Source: Gnetum montanum
Taxonomy: Eukaryota > Streptophyta > Gnetopsida > Gnetales > Gnetaceae
NCBI GenBank assembly: GCA_015680685.1
Contig: MNCI01006004.1
Coordinates: 4,286-39,894 of the forward strand
Reading direction: 5' to 3'
DNA length: 35,609 nucleotides
The notes under the pieces are model-generated. The model was given only the letters and a program-made list of their open reading frames with translations, did no database searches and had not been told where the DNA came from. Made by a program: the position numbers and the translations under genes. This document shows, piece by piece, positions 20,294 through 31,901 of this stretch (the first letter of the stretch is position 1; each line of letters opens with the position of its first letter).

Positions 20294-22578
20294 TCAAATA
20301 GTCCCAGGTGGTGGAGGCTCCTAAGGTTCTGAAGGACCTTCACTGGCTTCAAGCACATGCAGTGGCTAAGGCAACTTTAGCTATCCTACTGCGACTACAA
20401 TGTCTAGCGGAAGGCAAAAGGCATCCAATAATGCCTTCATCTTCTACTCCTTACTCTAGGGGTCATTCACAATCCACACAACATCACTAATGTGGGTTGA
20501 AATGAGGATATCCCACAAATAGGGCATTACCAAAAACAACTCCTTAACATTGACAAACCAAGTAATGACTTGTTTGAATTCAACATCAAATGCCTTTACT
20601 GTGTCCTGTAGCTCTTGGTAGTCATTCATTCTTCTGACTAAGCTCTTGATAGTAGATCTTTGATCAATTTATTTTCCCTTGAGAACTTTGAGTTCAACAT
20701 TTACCACCACAAGCTTTTACTTCATGTCTTTGTGATGCTTGAACTCAACCTCATACAACAAGTATGAGCTATCCACCTACTTTTCTAATTCTAACCATAG
20801 CCATCTAGTAGTCAACATGGCTAGATTTGCATATCAGAGATAGGTAAGCTCCATGTAATTTGTCATCTCCTCAATTTGCAACTCCTTCATGTGGATTTCT
20901 ACCCTATTATAGGCATTTATCCCATCAATGATAGGCTACCACAATTCTCTTCCTTGCTAGAGTTGTTGAAGGATTTCATTGACTTTTACCTTCACCAACT
21001 AAATGTGTTCTTCATTCACTTCTTTTTGTAGACCAACCTGATCTCTGTAATGATCCTTGACTCTATCAAATTTGAGAGCCTATGATTTCCAAGAGGCTAC
21101 CTTAATCATAGTCTTATAACGAAGGACACAAATGTCCTCCATGGAGAGGTTTTTGCTTTTTGCTACTAATCTCCTTAGTTTTGTATTCACTTCAGCTAGT
21201 TGCTCTTGCTGTTAATGGATGAAATTGATTAATTTTTGTTTGTGCTCATCAACATTCTGCAAGAAATGATTCTTTGCGATCAATTGTACATTCTCCCAAC
21301 GAGTCTAATCCAAGACCTTCTAAATTTTGTGTTGTGTGGCCTTTGCCAAGGATTAGTAAAACACTACCATTTCGATCGCAACCTTAACCCTTTTCAGTCT
21401 AGTGTGAAGTTGTTCAAGAGCTTCATCTCTTGTTAGTGTTGGGTTCAAAAATGCAGGATTGGCAATTTGGACTCTTACTTCAACAACATCAATAGCCAAG
21501 CATTTGTTTAGCTTTTTGGCTATTTCAAGTTGCCCTTTTAGGATGATGTTTTTACCTACTTATTGCTCTTGTTCACTCAAGAGCCATTCTCAACATTTGT
21601 GTAACCGTTGGGCTATTACAGCGATGTCCAACATAGTTGTTTCAGTGGCTGGTGAAGGTGGTGGTTACTACTCTTCTTCTTGAATTATTATTACAGGTAT
21701 TTTATCTTTCATCATTTCTGTCCAATTAGTGATCAGGGCTTGCCTAACAGCATCATTGGTATAACGAGCTATTCCTCCCCTCTGACAAAGCTTTCTAATC
21801 AGGCATGGAAAGGGAAGTACCTTCCTTCTATGTTCATTTTTGTTAAACCACTTATCCATCTCTAAATAGATCAGCTGTGGAAGGTTACTAGGGAATCTCC
21901 CACTTAGAGCAATGCATGCATAGGCAAAAAAGACAGTGATTTTACCAGTGTAAACACACCAAACTCCTTGTCATTGAAACCATAGCACTATTGAACCCAT
22001 TCTTTCTTGATGCTAGGGTCCACCTACATTGGAATCTCAACAAGACTCGTCCCTATTTCTAGCAACCCAAGTACTTCAGCAATGGCCTGCACTGAGTAGG
22101 ACACTAAGATGTCCTTAAGTTTTATCGTTGATCTAGCCTACTTGTTGTTCCAAAATAAAAATGTCTTTCCCATGTACCACTTCCCAATGGAAGTGAGGAT
22201 TAGCCACATGAAAGAGGGCTTCGATTGGTCCTGCACTTCTTTTGGTGCTTGCTCTAAGAAAGGGCCAAATTTCAACTCTTTGAGCATCATTTTTTGAACC
22301 TCCCTTGATTTGATCTAGTTTAGGCAAGCTTTTGTTAAGGCCACCTCAAGATCTACTTGTTGAGCTAGTGCATCATCCTAGTGAAAGTGTTTAGTTGCTA
22401 CTACTAGTTTTGGAATCTATTGAATAAATTCCAACTCAGCCTCTTCCCTAATATGACCTGTGGCATGGGTTGCAAGTGGTTCTTCTTAGGCTTTTTCTTG
22501 GTCCCTTCCTATTCTAGGCCATTTCTCCCTTGGTTGAGATGGTCCTACTTCCTGTGTGTGTTTCCCTTTTGGTGCCAT
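20294..22578 (-). pseudogene. element B third ORF (env position), putative plant transposon protein family
   Basis: Starts MAPKGKHTQEVGPSQ at 22578 and runs about 760 codons to TGA (20294-20296), with many TAG/TAA stops at likely Gln/Trp sites and at least one frameshift. The middle has VQAIAEVLGLLEIG, then FTLVKSLSFLPMHALL, and the striking VLPFPCLIRKLCQRGGIA (about 21764-21820). This matches the 'LPFPCLITELCRRAGV' signature of plant proteins annotated as putative plant transposon protein. The C-terminal half is almost all predicted coiled coil (KQKLINFIH, EQLAEVNTKLRRLVAKSKN), ending in a Pro-rich tail. I see no convincing signal peptide or transmembrane anchor, so an envelope role is not supported. 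It lies between integrase and the 3' LTR, where Athila elements carry their extra ORF. Confidence 0.65.
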
Positions 22579-23087
22579 CTACGGTCACAACACATCCATA
22601 GATTAGTAGATATAATGTGTAACTTTAAATTTTTGAATACCTTCTCTTGTTAGTTAGTTACACTTTGGCTAAGGTTGGACCATGGTAGATTTATTATTTT
22701 AATATTATTTTATTAATTATTTATTAAGTATTTATTGTAAATGTCACCAAACCTTGTTAGAAATGTTTAACTCTTGTAATTTAGTGTTTAATAGTTGATT
22801 TTTTATTTAAACCTTTGTGGGAGTTAGAAAAATGGCAAAAACTTTTTGATCAAAAATGGCACATTTGTGGTCCCCATGACAAAGAGCTTACCTCTAGTAG
22901 TTGTAGAGTTAAAGAACAGAGTGATTTGGATAAATAGTTAGGAAGTTATGGTCTCTAGAAGGTTGTGGGCTCTAAAAATTTAAAAAACTCCCTTGGTGTT
23001 TATGAGAAAATGTAAAAATTTTAACATGGGATCATGCATATATATAGTATTTTTCTGCAATGTTGACCAAGCCCTATATATGGGGTC

Positions 23088-23128
23088 TCATATATGGATT
23101 TGCCCAAACAATGGGGCCCCATATATGA
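23088..23128. repeat. inverted repeat, 10-bp arms
   Basis: TCATATATGG (23088-23097) and CCATATATGA (23119-23128) are perfect reverse complements around a 21-base loop containing GGGGCC. A second near-palindrome, CCCTATATATGGGG (23072-23085), lies just before. Confidence 0.6.
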
Positions 23129-23970
23129 AGCTCATAGGGAAAATTTTGGAATTTGAATATCTTAAAAAATACAAAGAAATTTTCAATGAAATTAGGGTTC
23201 ATGGAGTTCCAGAAAAGTCAAGAATATGATGAAATCATTGAAGAGGATCTTTGAAAGCTCAAAAATTAAAAAATTTGATGGAGAATGTGTTTATTGAACA
23301 AAATATGTAAAGGAGCACATAGTTTGATGTAGAAGATGGATGTATGAAAGATTCTAATTGCAAGAATGCCTAAGGATAAGGTACTTTACAAACCCAACCA
23401 AGAGAGATGTAAGTGGGTCTTCCCCATAGCAGGCACATGCCTCGTTTGCCCTTGCATAACATCAACCTCAGGAGTCAGTGGACCCCATAGATGATTAATG
23501 GTCAATGGAAGTTAAGGACTAAAATCCAAAAGATTCTACCTAGGAATTCAAGTACATCAGACCAAGACACCAAATTAAGAACATGGACTTGGGCAATGAG
23601 GTGAGTTACAGACAACATAGATGGATGATGGAGAAGGTGGAATGGGATTTCAAACTAAGGTTATAAGAAGTCCCTTGTGAATTTTGTTTTTAAAATGACC
23701 TGAGAAGATCCATCCTTAATCCAGACCAAAACCAACCTTTGTCAATGACTTTGCATCACCACTCCAAGACCAATCCAACCCCTTGAGATACAAGAGTGCT
23801 CCCACAAAACAATCACCATTCCATGAAGAGAAGGAAAGACAAATAGGAAGTGAGAGAGGGCCTTAGTTAAAGGGAAGCTTCAGGCATGGGTAACATATCT
23901 TTCTAGTCCCATAACCAGTGCTTGTAGCCCATTTATTTATCTAAGGGATGTGCTTTGAATTTCCATCCTG

Positions 23971-24003
23971 TTTTTTTCTTTTTTTCTTTTTTTCTTTTTT
24001 TTC
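23971..24003. repeat. T-rich microsatellite (TTTTTTTC)n
   Basis: A run of T with C every seven or eight bases, a polypurine run on the coding strand of element B. Confidence 0.8.
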
Positions 24004-24789
24004 TGGATGTTTGTATGGAAACCACACCATGCAAAGACTTTATTTGACATCCTATTATTAGTTAGCATAGAATGATAAGAAGTCCATGAAAACACTCAAG
24101 CACCCAAGTAAGTAGAAGAGTACAAAGAGTATTGAATCCCTTTGAAGTCACACCCTATGCAAACCTTTAAATATTTCTCAATTTTAGAAACTACCAAGGT
24201 CACAAATTTATTAAAAGTTTATTTAATGAAATGGACCTCAAATTTTCAAAATAAGGAAAACCATAGAGTTTGTGGATGGGCAGATGTCATGGATTCACTG
24301 CTTGTTCCATGAAAAAGAAACCATGACTTAGCCATTAGAACAAAAATTCAAAAATAGAAATCAAACATTAGCAAACAAAACATTAAGTACAAACCACGAT
24401 TAGTAGCAGCTACAACACCACTATGTCCTATGGTAATAAAGCACGTTTATTAGAAAAAATAATGGAAAGTCATATAGAAATAAAGTGAAATATGTATAAC
24501 AAAGTATAAAATATTCAAAAAAGATAAAACATATTAACGATGTTGTAAAACAAAAATCGAGAAAATCAATAGAGTGAAAAACCAAAAATGGGTAAAAATC
24601 AACAAAGTGTAAAACAAAAATGTATAAAATAAAGAAGTGAGAAACTAAAGAGCCATGTGTATGGTTAGCATGGATGGCCATCTCCCCCATGATTGAGTTG
24701 GAAGGAGGAGACCTAAAAATTTGAGCATGGTTGTTCATCCATTAAGGTATTTGTTACACTGGCTTACTTTGGCTCATGGAAAGACTTTA

Positions 24790-25900
24790 TTTGTTGGATG
24801 TTGATCAACTGCTTTTTGTCTGGGCTCTCAAGTTTATATATGATCATGGCCCTAGAAGGAAAGGTTTGTCCCTCCCACATCGTTTGGAACTTTGTCTTCT
24901 AGGATACATGTGTGGGTTCCAATACAAAACCTTATCTCCTAATTGAGATTTTACTTTCCATATTCTAAGCTCATGTGATTGTTTGTTGTATGCTTTATGC
25001 ACTTCATTCAAATATAGGACCACTAATTGATTTTCATCTAGCACATTCTAGTTGATCAATCTTTTTTTTTATGCTAGGCTCAGGTCAAGGTCCAAGTCAC
25101 AAGCTATTGAAAGCATACAAAGCTCAGATTAGATTGGAAGCATTGGAAGTTTTCCATACATTAGCTCATAAGGAAAGTAGCCTATGGGGAGTTTCCACAT
25201 GGAGTAGTAGGCCCAAAGGGCATCATTGATTTTTGTGCTCTAGTCTCTCCTATATTTGCTTATGGTCCTTGTTAGGATCTTTGTAATCTCCCTATTAGTG
25301 ATTTCTACTTAACTATTGGCTTGGGAGTGATAGGGTCATTACATCCACTTCCAAAAGGTGGCACCTATAAAATGGGTTCCATTGTTAGAAATCAATGCAT
25401 GCAGCACACCAAACCTATTTACAATATGTTGTTATACAAATTTAGCAGCAGTGGATGATGTACAATTAGTGACGGTTGCTGCTTCTACCCATTTGGTGCA
25501 ATAATCGACTACTACAATGATGTATGCCTTTCCATTAGACATGGATGTGATGGGATCCATGAAGTCTATGCCTCATATGTTAAAGGATTCCTGTGATTGA
25601 ATCCACTATTGAGGACCCTCTATTCATGTAGTCATCCCACCATCTCGCAGGATTGAACAAATTGGTGGGTGTCCCTAAAGATTATGGACCAATAGTATCT
25701 TGCCAGCAGGATTTTTATGACTATCTGTCTCCCATTATAGTAGCCTCCACAAGGGCCTTCATGAGCATCCTAGAGAATGTGCAATTAGTCCACATCAAGG
25801 ACACACCAATGAACGAAGCCATCGATTCACATCTTGTAAAGGTATCCATTGATTTCCATGAAGTACTTTATCCAATGAAGAAACTATTATTTCTTCCTGA
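24790..25900 (-). pseudogene. element B integrase
   Basis: Reads leftward. GIDFMDPIT carries the first catalytic Asp (25564-25566), followed by VVDYCTKWVEA, the Athila-type strand. The second catalytic Asp is Asn: LISNNGTHFIGATFWKW (codon 25384-25386 reads AAC). Then PYHSQANS and VEITNREITK carry the Glu (25303-25305), but only about 26 residues separate the last two catalytic positions instead of 35, so some nine residues are deleted. The C-terminal part has INDALWAYYS, LPIGYFPYELMYGKLPMLP ('TPIGMSPYRLVYGKACHLP') and KSQLGDKVLYWNP. Inactive on three counts: the Asn, the deletion and the stops. Confidence 0.8.
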
Positions 25901-25984
25901 AGTCTAGATCTTATGGCATCTCCTGAGTGAGAAGGTATGTGAGGATGCCATCATACCATTTTGATTCAACAAGTACTTGATCAT

Positions 25985-27565
25985 TTATCACTCCTTTAAA
26001 GAGGAGTTCATCTAAAATTTGATTAGAGAGTGGACTCTCCTCCTCTTTGTTATCCCATTTTAACCGAGAGAGGTGGTCAGCAATCACATTCTCAATACTT
26101 TTTCAATCTATCATTGTGAGATTGAATTCCTATAAGATCATGAGCCACTATATGATACAGGAGCTCATTGTTGGCTTGTTCATTAGGAAGTGGATGGCAC
26201 TGTGATCTATGTGCATAAATACTTTATAGCTAAGCACATAGTGCCTAAACTTTTCCAGAGCATACACCACTACCATTAGTTTTTCTTTTCATGGTGGTGT
26301 AATTCAACTGTGCACCCACAATGCTTCAACTCACATACTGGATGTAATATGGATGTTTCTTATCATCCAGCTACATATGCACAACTCCCAAGGCATAATT
26401 AGATGCATCTGTCATGATGTGAAATGGTCTAGACCAATCTGGTACTCGTAGAATTGGAGTCTATATAAGCTTCTCCTTTAGCTCCTAGAATGCATGTTTG
26501 CACTTCTTGGTTTAGATGAACAATGCATCTTTCTTTGTAAGCTTAACCAATGGCTTTGTGATCTTAGAGAAATTCTTTATGAATCACTGTAGTAGCCAGT
26601 GTGTCCAAGGAATGATTAGATGTCTTTAACCATCCTCGTTGGCATGTGATTCCTTGGATGACCCTTATCTTTTCCACGTCTACCTCAATCCCTGCTTGAG
26701 TAATTCTATGTCCCAGTACTATGCCTTCCTAGACCGTTAAATGACTTTTCTACCAATTGAGCCTAAGGTTTGTCTTAACACATCTCTTCAGTACTTACTC
26801 AAGGTGATCCAAGGCTTGCTCAAATGTAGCCCCATAAGTAGAGAAGTCATCCATAAAGACTTCTATCCCGCTACCAATCTGCTATTGAAAAATGTTAAGG
26901 ACCAACCATTGAAATGTTGCAAGAGCATTACATAGACCAAATGGCATCTTGCAATATGCAAAAGTCCCCTAAGGACTTGTGAACATTATTTTGGCCTGAT
27001 CCTTTGGTGCAATCTGGATCTGGTTATAGCCACTATAACCATCCAAGAAGCTATAATAGTAATGCTCGAATATGGTATCCAACACTTGGTCCACAAATGG
27101 TAATGGAAAATGACCTTTAAATGTTACCATGTTCAACAACCTAAACTTGATGCAGACTTGTGACTTACCATCTTTCTTTAGCATAATTACAAGTGGACTA
27201 ACCCACTTACTATCTGTGATGGGATAGATGAACCCTACTTTGAGGAGTTGTTCAATTTCCTCTTTGGCGATCTACTTCAATTTGGGGTTCAGCTACCTCT
27301 GCAACTACCTTCTTGGCTTCATGGTTGGGTTACTGTAGATATGATGCTGGCATATCCTTAAATCAATTCTAATTAGTTTAAGATATGACCAAGTAAAGGT
27401 TGTTGGCCATTTGTTGACTACCTTCAACAACTTGTCTTTTTGTTCAGGAGTAAGATTTACATTGATAATAATTGGCTTTTTATTTTTCAAAAATGCATAC
27501 TTCATGCCAGTTGGTAGAGTTTTTAATTCTAGGGGCTCTAGCTTGAAATGATCATGGATTACCAA
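25985..27565 (-). pseudogene. element B reverse transcriptase and RNase H
   Basis: Upstream segment: LKTLPTGMKYAFLKNKKPII then LTPEQKDKLLKVVNKWPTTF (27565-27305). RT proper: LKKDGKSQVCIKFRLLNMVT, FPLPFVDQVLD, FLDGYSGYNQIQIAPKDQAK (27184-26969), then GTFAYCKMPFGLCNALATFQ and the active site FMDD (26846-26857) in VFMDDFSTYG. RNase H: PFHIMTDASNYALGVVHM (about 26440-26380), a damaged 'YTDHAAL' strand reading HIDHSAIHFLMNK, and IENVIADHLSRL. The sequence is typical Athila (FMDD rather than YVDD). Stops include one at the expected Gln after FTSP. Confidence 0.85.
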
Positions 27566-27709
27566 CTCTTCCCAATAGGTATCATCATCTTCATCATCAG
27601 AGAGTTGGTGATGAACTTACTCAAGTTTATCCATGCCTTAAACATAAGTACATGTCAGGCTCCTAGAGGATTCCATGCATAGTATGCTATTATCATAATT
27701 AGTTGTTAA

Positions 27710-28230
27710 TCACTGGGTGCCCTCTTGTTTTGTGGCTATTGTGTGTAGGCACCTTTGGATGTCGATTTCATGTGCATACTGATTACATGCTTTAATGAAT
27801 GTACTTTTAATGGACCAGATTTTTTGCATGCAATTACATACATTATCATTGTACGTGATGCATGGAACACGCTTTTTCTCTAGTTGTCCAAATTCATTTT
27901 CCTTAGAGATTTCTAAGGAGAGGTCCCTGATGCCCATTTGTGCATCAATAGTGCTTAACCATGGACGTCCCATAATGATGGGGAAGTCACCTTTATAATT
28001 TTCTACCTTGATCACCAAAAAATCAATAGGATAGGACCACCCACAAACTATAGTTACAATGTCTTCCACTAATCCCAAAGGAACAGTGATTGATTAACCT
28101 GCCAATTCGAAACTAATGTTGCTCTTCTTGAAAGGTGGTAGGTTCCAGGCCTTGTACATGTCATGGGAGATGAGATTGACACTAATACTAGAATCAATAA
28201 GAACCTTGCATGGCTCATGTCCAATAATCT
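27710..28230 (-). pseudogene. element B aspartic protease
   Basis: The active-site region reads CKVLIDSSISVNLISHDMYK, with Asp at 28193-28195. The family has Asp-Thr/Ser-Gly; here Gly is Ser. FKKSNISFELAG follows, then a TAA, then GLVEDIVTIVCGWSYPIDFL and PIIMGRPWLSTIDAQMG, the 'LILGRPFLAT' strand. Order and motifs match the Athila protease between gag and RT. Confidence 0.75.
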
Positions 28231-30860
28231 ATAAGTAAATAAGAGGACTTCTCAAGTCAAATCTCTTTGTGGGAAGGTTGCTAGCCTTGATCTAATCAGA
28301 GACAGCATGAGTTAACATCATAGTGCAAATCTGAGGCAGTGTTTGGTTTGAAGGGCTCTTGAATATGTTTGATGTAAAGGATGAGGGTGTTGGAGATATA
28401 AGGCAACCAACCACATTGGGTTGTGAGGGTTTGGGAGGACTGTTGGATCAGAAAAATGGTCGTTTCCTAGATTGATTATCTGAACCACTCAGCTAGAAGG
28501 ATGGTTGTAGATGTAAAGCCCTTGTAGCTTTTTGTTGCTATGGCTATGGGGGAATTTCATCCTATATAAATGGAGCAAGAGGTAACTAGGTTGAGGGTGG
28601 AGCAATGTATGTAGATGGATGCAGATGATGGTATGGATATGGGTGCTCCCCTCAAGTAGATGATGAATGAGTTTGATGGTACTATGGGGGATAATAGTGA
28701 TGTTGCAATGAGGCATGGCTTATAGAGCTTTGTGGAGAAATAGGTTGTTGAACATAGTACCCATATGGATCTAGCTGCTTGTAAGGGTACTACTATCCTG
28801 GCGATGGCATCCCCCACAACTATGGTTGTTGCCAATACTGGTATTGCTCATACAGTTGTGGTGGAGCTCCACTTGGATAGTGAGTTTGTTATTGCTTGTA
28901 GAACTACCTTGGATTTCCTTGAGAATAAGGTCATCATATGTGTGCTTACCTTTGTGCTAGTCAAGGATTCAACATGTACACCTTGGGTGCTTGCCTTCAT
29001 GCTAGTCAAGGATTCAACACGTGCATCCTGGACTCTTATAAGTGTGACATCACTGGGCAACATTCCTTAGGATGTTCATACTGACAAATGTCACACCCAA
29101 CATCATCATCAGAGTCTGTCTCCTCAACTTCTTCTACTACAGCAACTTTTCCCTTATCTCTTTGGTAGGCACATTCAACTTCTTGTTTCCTCTTGCGATC
29201 ACAATCACTATTTTGCTCTTTGGATTCTTCAACAATATTCATAACAATTTGGAATTTTTCATCTCGAGAGTTCCATAGTTTATCAACCTTTGTTGAAATA
29301 TCATAAATATATTTTTGGATGAGCAAGGTTTTCCTATTCACCACCTTGTTGAGTGATGCCTCCTCCTCATCACAGAATCATACCTTCCTTTTCCTGATGA
29401 AAGGATCCCTATTATATTCTTATGCACTTTCCCTTTTTCACAACTCGCCTTCTTCTTTTGTAACCTACTCTATCAGCCTTTATATCTAATGAGCTCTTAG
29501 TTCAAAAAATCTCCCTTGGGCATAAACCCCAAGAGTTCTTCTAGTTTCTTCTCTGAGCCCATCTATGATGTGATAGAGTTGTCCCTCTAAGAATAACCAT
29601 GGCCATGGCATCGATGTCAAAGAAAATAGTATCTACTCATGATGGCATCCAAGGGCTCATGTGTTCCCTATTTCTAGCCTTGGATTTGCCTTCTCAGATT
29701 AGACACTCTGGAGTACGTCTAATATTTATCATTAAATAACTTTAGCATTGTACTCCATCTACGGATGGATTCCAGCTCCAAGGACCAATACCAACTTTTT
29801 GCCTCTTTGATGAGTGTCTTGGGAAATATCTTCAATTTTTGCTAATCATTCTCAATGTTTTGTAAGGCACAGGCATCATGAAAGGCTTGTATATGATTCT
29901 ATGAATTAAAGTTATATCCCTCCTCAAATCTTGGGATGTTATTCATGTCTAAGCATTTGATCTAATTGCCTCTGCAATGTTAAGCATGCTTCGAGTTACC
30001 AACAAAGGCTCAACATCATCATGATTTCATTGTTATCGATGATGTCCTCTATTACCCCTTCAATTATTGTGGGCATGGTGATTAGTATTATTGTCTTGTT
30101 GTTCACCTCCATCATAGTTGTTCCTTTGGCAATATTTTTCAAAATCAAAAGAAGAGGAAGAAGAAGATGTAGATGAAGAGGGTAAAGAGAGAGGAGGAAT
30201 GCCATCACCATGGTGTCTACCAACTCCCCTTCAGTTGTTATAGCCACATTCATCAATTTTCTTATCATCTTGATGCTTATTTAAGTCCCTACCTTGACTA
30301 TCATCTTTCCCTAAACCTAGATTATTGATAGTAGATAGAAAATTCAAGTTAAGCCACACCCCCATCATCAGTAATAACAAGTGGAGAATTTTCAAGTTGA
30401 GAACCCCCTGAGGGAGGATCCTCATTGTCATCTTGGTTTATTAGGAACAAGGGGTTGGTGAACCATTTCCCGTTCATAACCTCCTGATGCCTCTCTTGGT
30501 GATGATCTCTCCTGCATTGTGTTTTAGTGGGATGGTAGTCCCAATAGTCATAATCATGCACAACTTATTCCTCTTGAAGATCATGGATACCTAACTTCTT
30601 GAGATTTTAAAGTAGCATCACAGGCATAGATCAATTAAGAGGCATTACAATGTTGCCTTCCATATCATGCCATCATAGTTGTTCATCTTAATGTAGAATG
30701 AAGGTGAAATCAGGCACATACTCACCTAGATGAGTATACATCACTTTACACTCCTAAGGGACCAGCGATTTCGTATCATCTCACTTATGACAAGAAGAAT
30801 ACGTTTTACAAAAATAATAAAATATCGATGTGATTTTGTAATTGTATTATTTGGAAATGA
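28231..30860 (-). pseudogene. element B gag
   Basis: Parallel to the gag of element C throughout. N-terminal block MYTHLGEYVPDFTFIL is near 30745-30690. A low-complexity His/Asp/Ser-rich linker (about 30560-30000) contains runs of Ser. The capsid block includes THEPLDAIMSRYYFLWHRC near 29660-29600. NRKTLLIQKYIYDISTKVDK is a coiled-coil-like segment (29344 onward). The zinc knuckle GCDICQYEHPKECCP (29087-29043) has CX2CX3HX4C spacing. A Gln/Pro/Tyr-rich tail runs to about 28480. An in-frame 45-bp duplication follows the knuckle. Many stops and several frameshifts. Confidence 0.75.
28956..29045 (-). repeat. in-frame 45-bp tandem duplication in gag of element B
   Basis: GCTAGTCAAGGATTCAACA (28956) recurs exactly 45 bases later as GCTAGTCAAGGATTCAACA (29001). 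On the coding strand it duplicates a 15-residue unit containing VLNP and LAQR. The gag of element C has one copy of the equivalent segment. Confidence 0.8.
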
Positions 30861-30936
30861 TGTTGATCTTAGGGTTCATCCAACAATGTTAATGATATTC
30901 ACTAAACCTAGATAGCGCATATTTCAACAAAACGAG

Positions 30937-30954
30937 TCTCCAGAAATGGCACCA
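30937..30954 (-). promoter_or_regulatory. primer binding site of element B
   Basis: TGGTGCCATTTCTGGAGA on the minus strand, immediately next to the 5' LTR. It matches 13 of 18 bases of the complement of the plant tRNA-Asp 3' end as I recall it (TGGCGCCGTTGCCGGGGA). Most mismatches are C-to-T or G-to-A. Confidence 0.7.
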
Positions 30955-30955
30955 A

Positions 30956-31901
30956 TGATGAGTGATGAGGTACCCCTACACTCAACCATATGAATCATGA
31001 AGCGTTCACAAACGATCTAATCAAATTTTGCAAACTCTATGTCTTCCACTACACTAGTCTTCTAGGAAGTGAACCTTGCCCTAACAATCATTCATTGTCT
31101 TCCCAATTACACTTGTGAGGTACAAAGGTATGGTTAAGTGTAATCAAGGCATATGATTTTTATCGTTTTATGTTTTATGTTCTTTAGTAATTGAAGAGAG
31201 AGATGAAGCAATTTAAGAACTAATTTAATTTAACTACTTAACTAATCTTTAACTAGTCCTAACATAAGCATTTGGTCCCTCTTTTTGTACACATCCTGAA
31301 CGCACGTATCCACTGCTGGGTTACCAAGTGCTACACTATTGGGTGCACCAAGCAATAACGCTACTAGGATTACCAAGCAAATATGTGTTTACACTCGAAG
31401 CTATTGTACTTATGTGTTTGATCTATTTAGCTTATCTTGCTTAATCACTTAATTAGCTTAATTACTAAGACATTGAATAAATAACTAAAAACATTAAATG
31501 CATGAATAAAACATTTAAACTATCTAGAATGTTGTAAGGTTTATCAAGAAGCTCATCTTTATTATCACACATGTTATCATGCTCAAGTACAATAGTGCTC
31601 AAATAAAGATCCATATACTTAATGACTCCTGCTGCGAGCACTTGGGAAAATATTCTAACTTTTGAATGTAAAAACTACAAGAGTTCAACTACTATTATGA
31701 CTCTACTCTCCATAAACATAGCTATGAGCTCATATTTATAGTTTTTGCTACATCAAAGGGGCCCTATAGAAATAGCAAACGCTATGTCGACACAACCCCA
31801 ACAATGGGGCAACACCACGTAAATGGGGCCTTGTCGATGGGGGCTCATCAACAAGGCCGCATCAATGGGGGCCTATCGATGCAACACTTTAACATTCATC
31901 A
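30956..31901 (-). repeat. 5' LTR of element B
   Basis: 946 bases, partner of 19197-20058. The coding-strand start is TGATGAATG and the end is CTCATCA next to the primer site. It contains about 84 bases absent from the 3' LTR (about 31755-31840) with repeated 'aatggggc' / 'gatgggggc' words. A minus-strand TATA box lies at 31733-31740. Confidence 0.85.
31733..31740 (-). promoter_or_regulatory. TATA box in 5' LTR of element B
   Basis: TATAAATA on the minus strand followed by TGAGCTCATAGC. This would be the functional promoter of the element. Confidence 0.55.

Larger units (their letters stand above)
22579..24740. other. element B spacer between integrase and third ORF
   Basis: AT-rich with no convincing gene. 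It holds a hairpin-forming region (23070-23128), a T/C-rich low-complexity run (23971-24003) and an A-rich stretch (24440-24650) with repeated 'gtgtaaaacaaaaatg' words. A 105-codon minus-strand frame (24738-24421) encodes a very Phe-rich hydrophobic peptide, but that follows from the A-rich composition. Long spacers here are usual for Athila. Confidence 0.6.
19197..31901 (-). mobile_element. element B: full-length, dead Athila-lineage Ty3/gypsy retrotransposon
   Basis: A 12.7-kb element on the minus strand: 5' LTR 30956-31901, primer binding site 30937-30954, gag, protease, RT-RNase H, integrase, a third ORF, polypurine tract and 3' LTR 19197-20058. Lineage evidence is the Athila-type RT (MPFGLCNALATFQ, VFMDDFSTYG), the tRNA-Asp-type primer site and an ORF after integrase. 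The two LTRs look roughly 85-90% identical by eye, so insertion is old. I found no 5-bp target-site duplication (left flank GGTGG, right flank AATTG). Confidence 0.85.

Noticed and set aside
24421-24738. 105-codon hydrophobic frame just after integrase, possible membrane or envelope protein
   Set aside because: Phe/Leu/Tyr richness follows from A-rich low-complexity DNA; no signal peptide logic, and it is not continuous with the third ORF.
28765-29070. Plus-strand 101-codon frame with an internal repeat
   Set aside because: It is antisense to the gag tail of element B; the repeat is the 45-bp duplication in gag.
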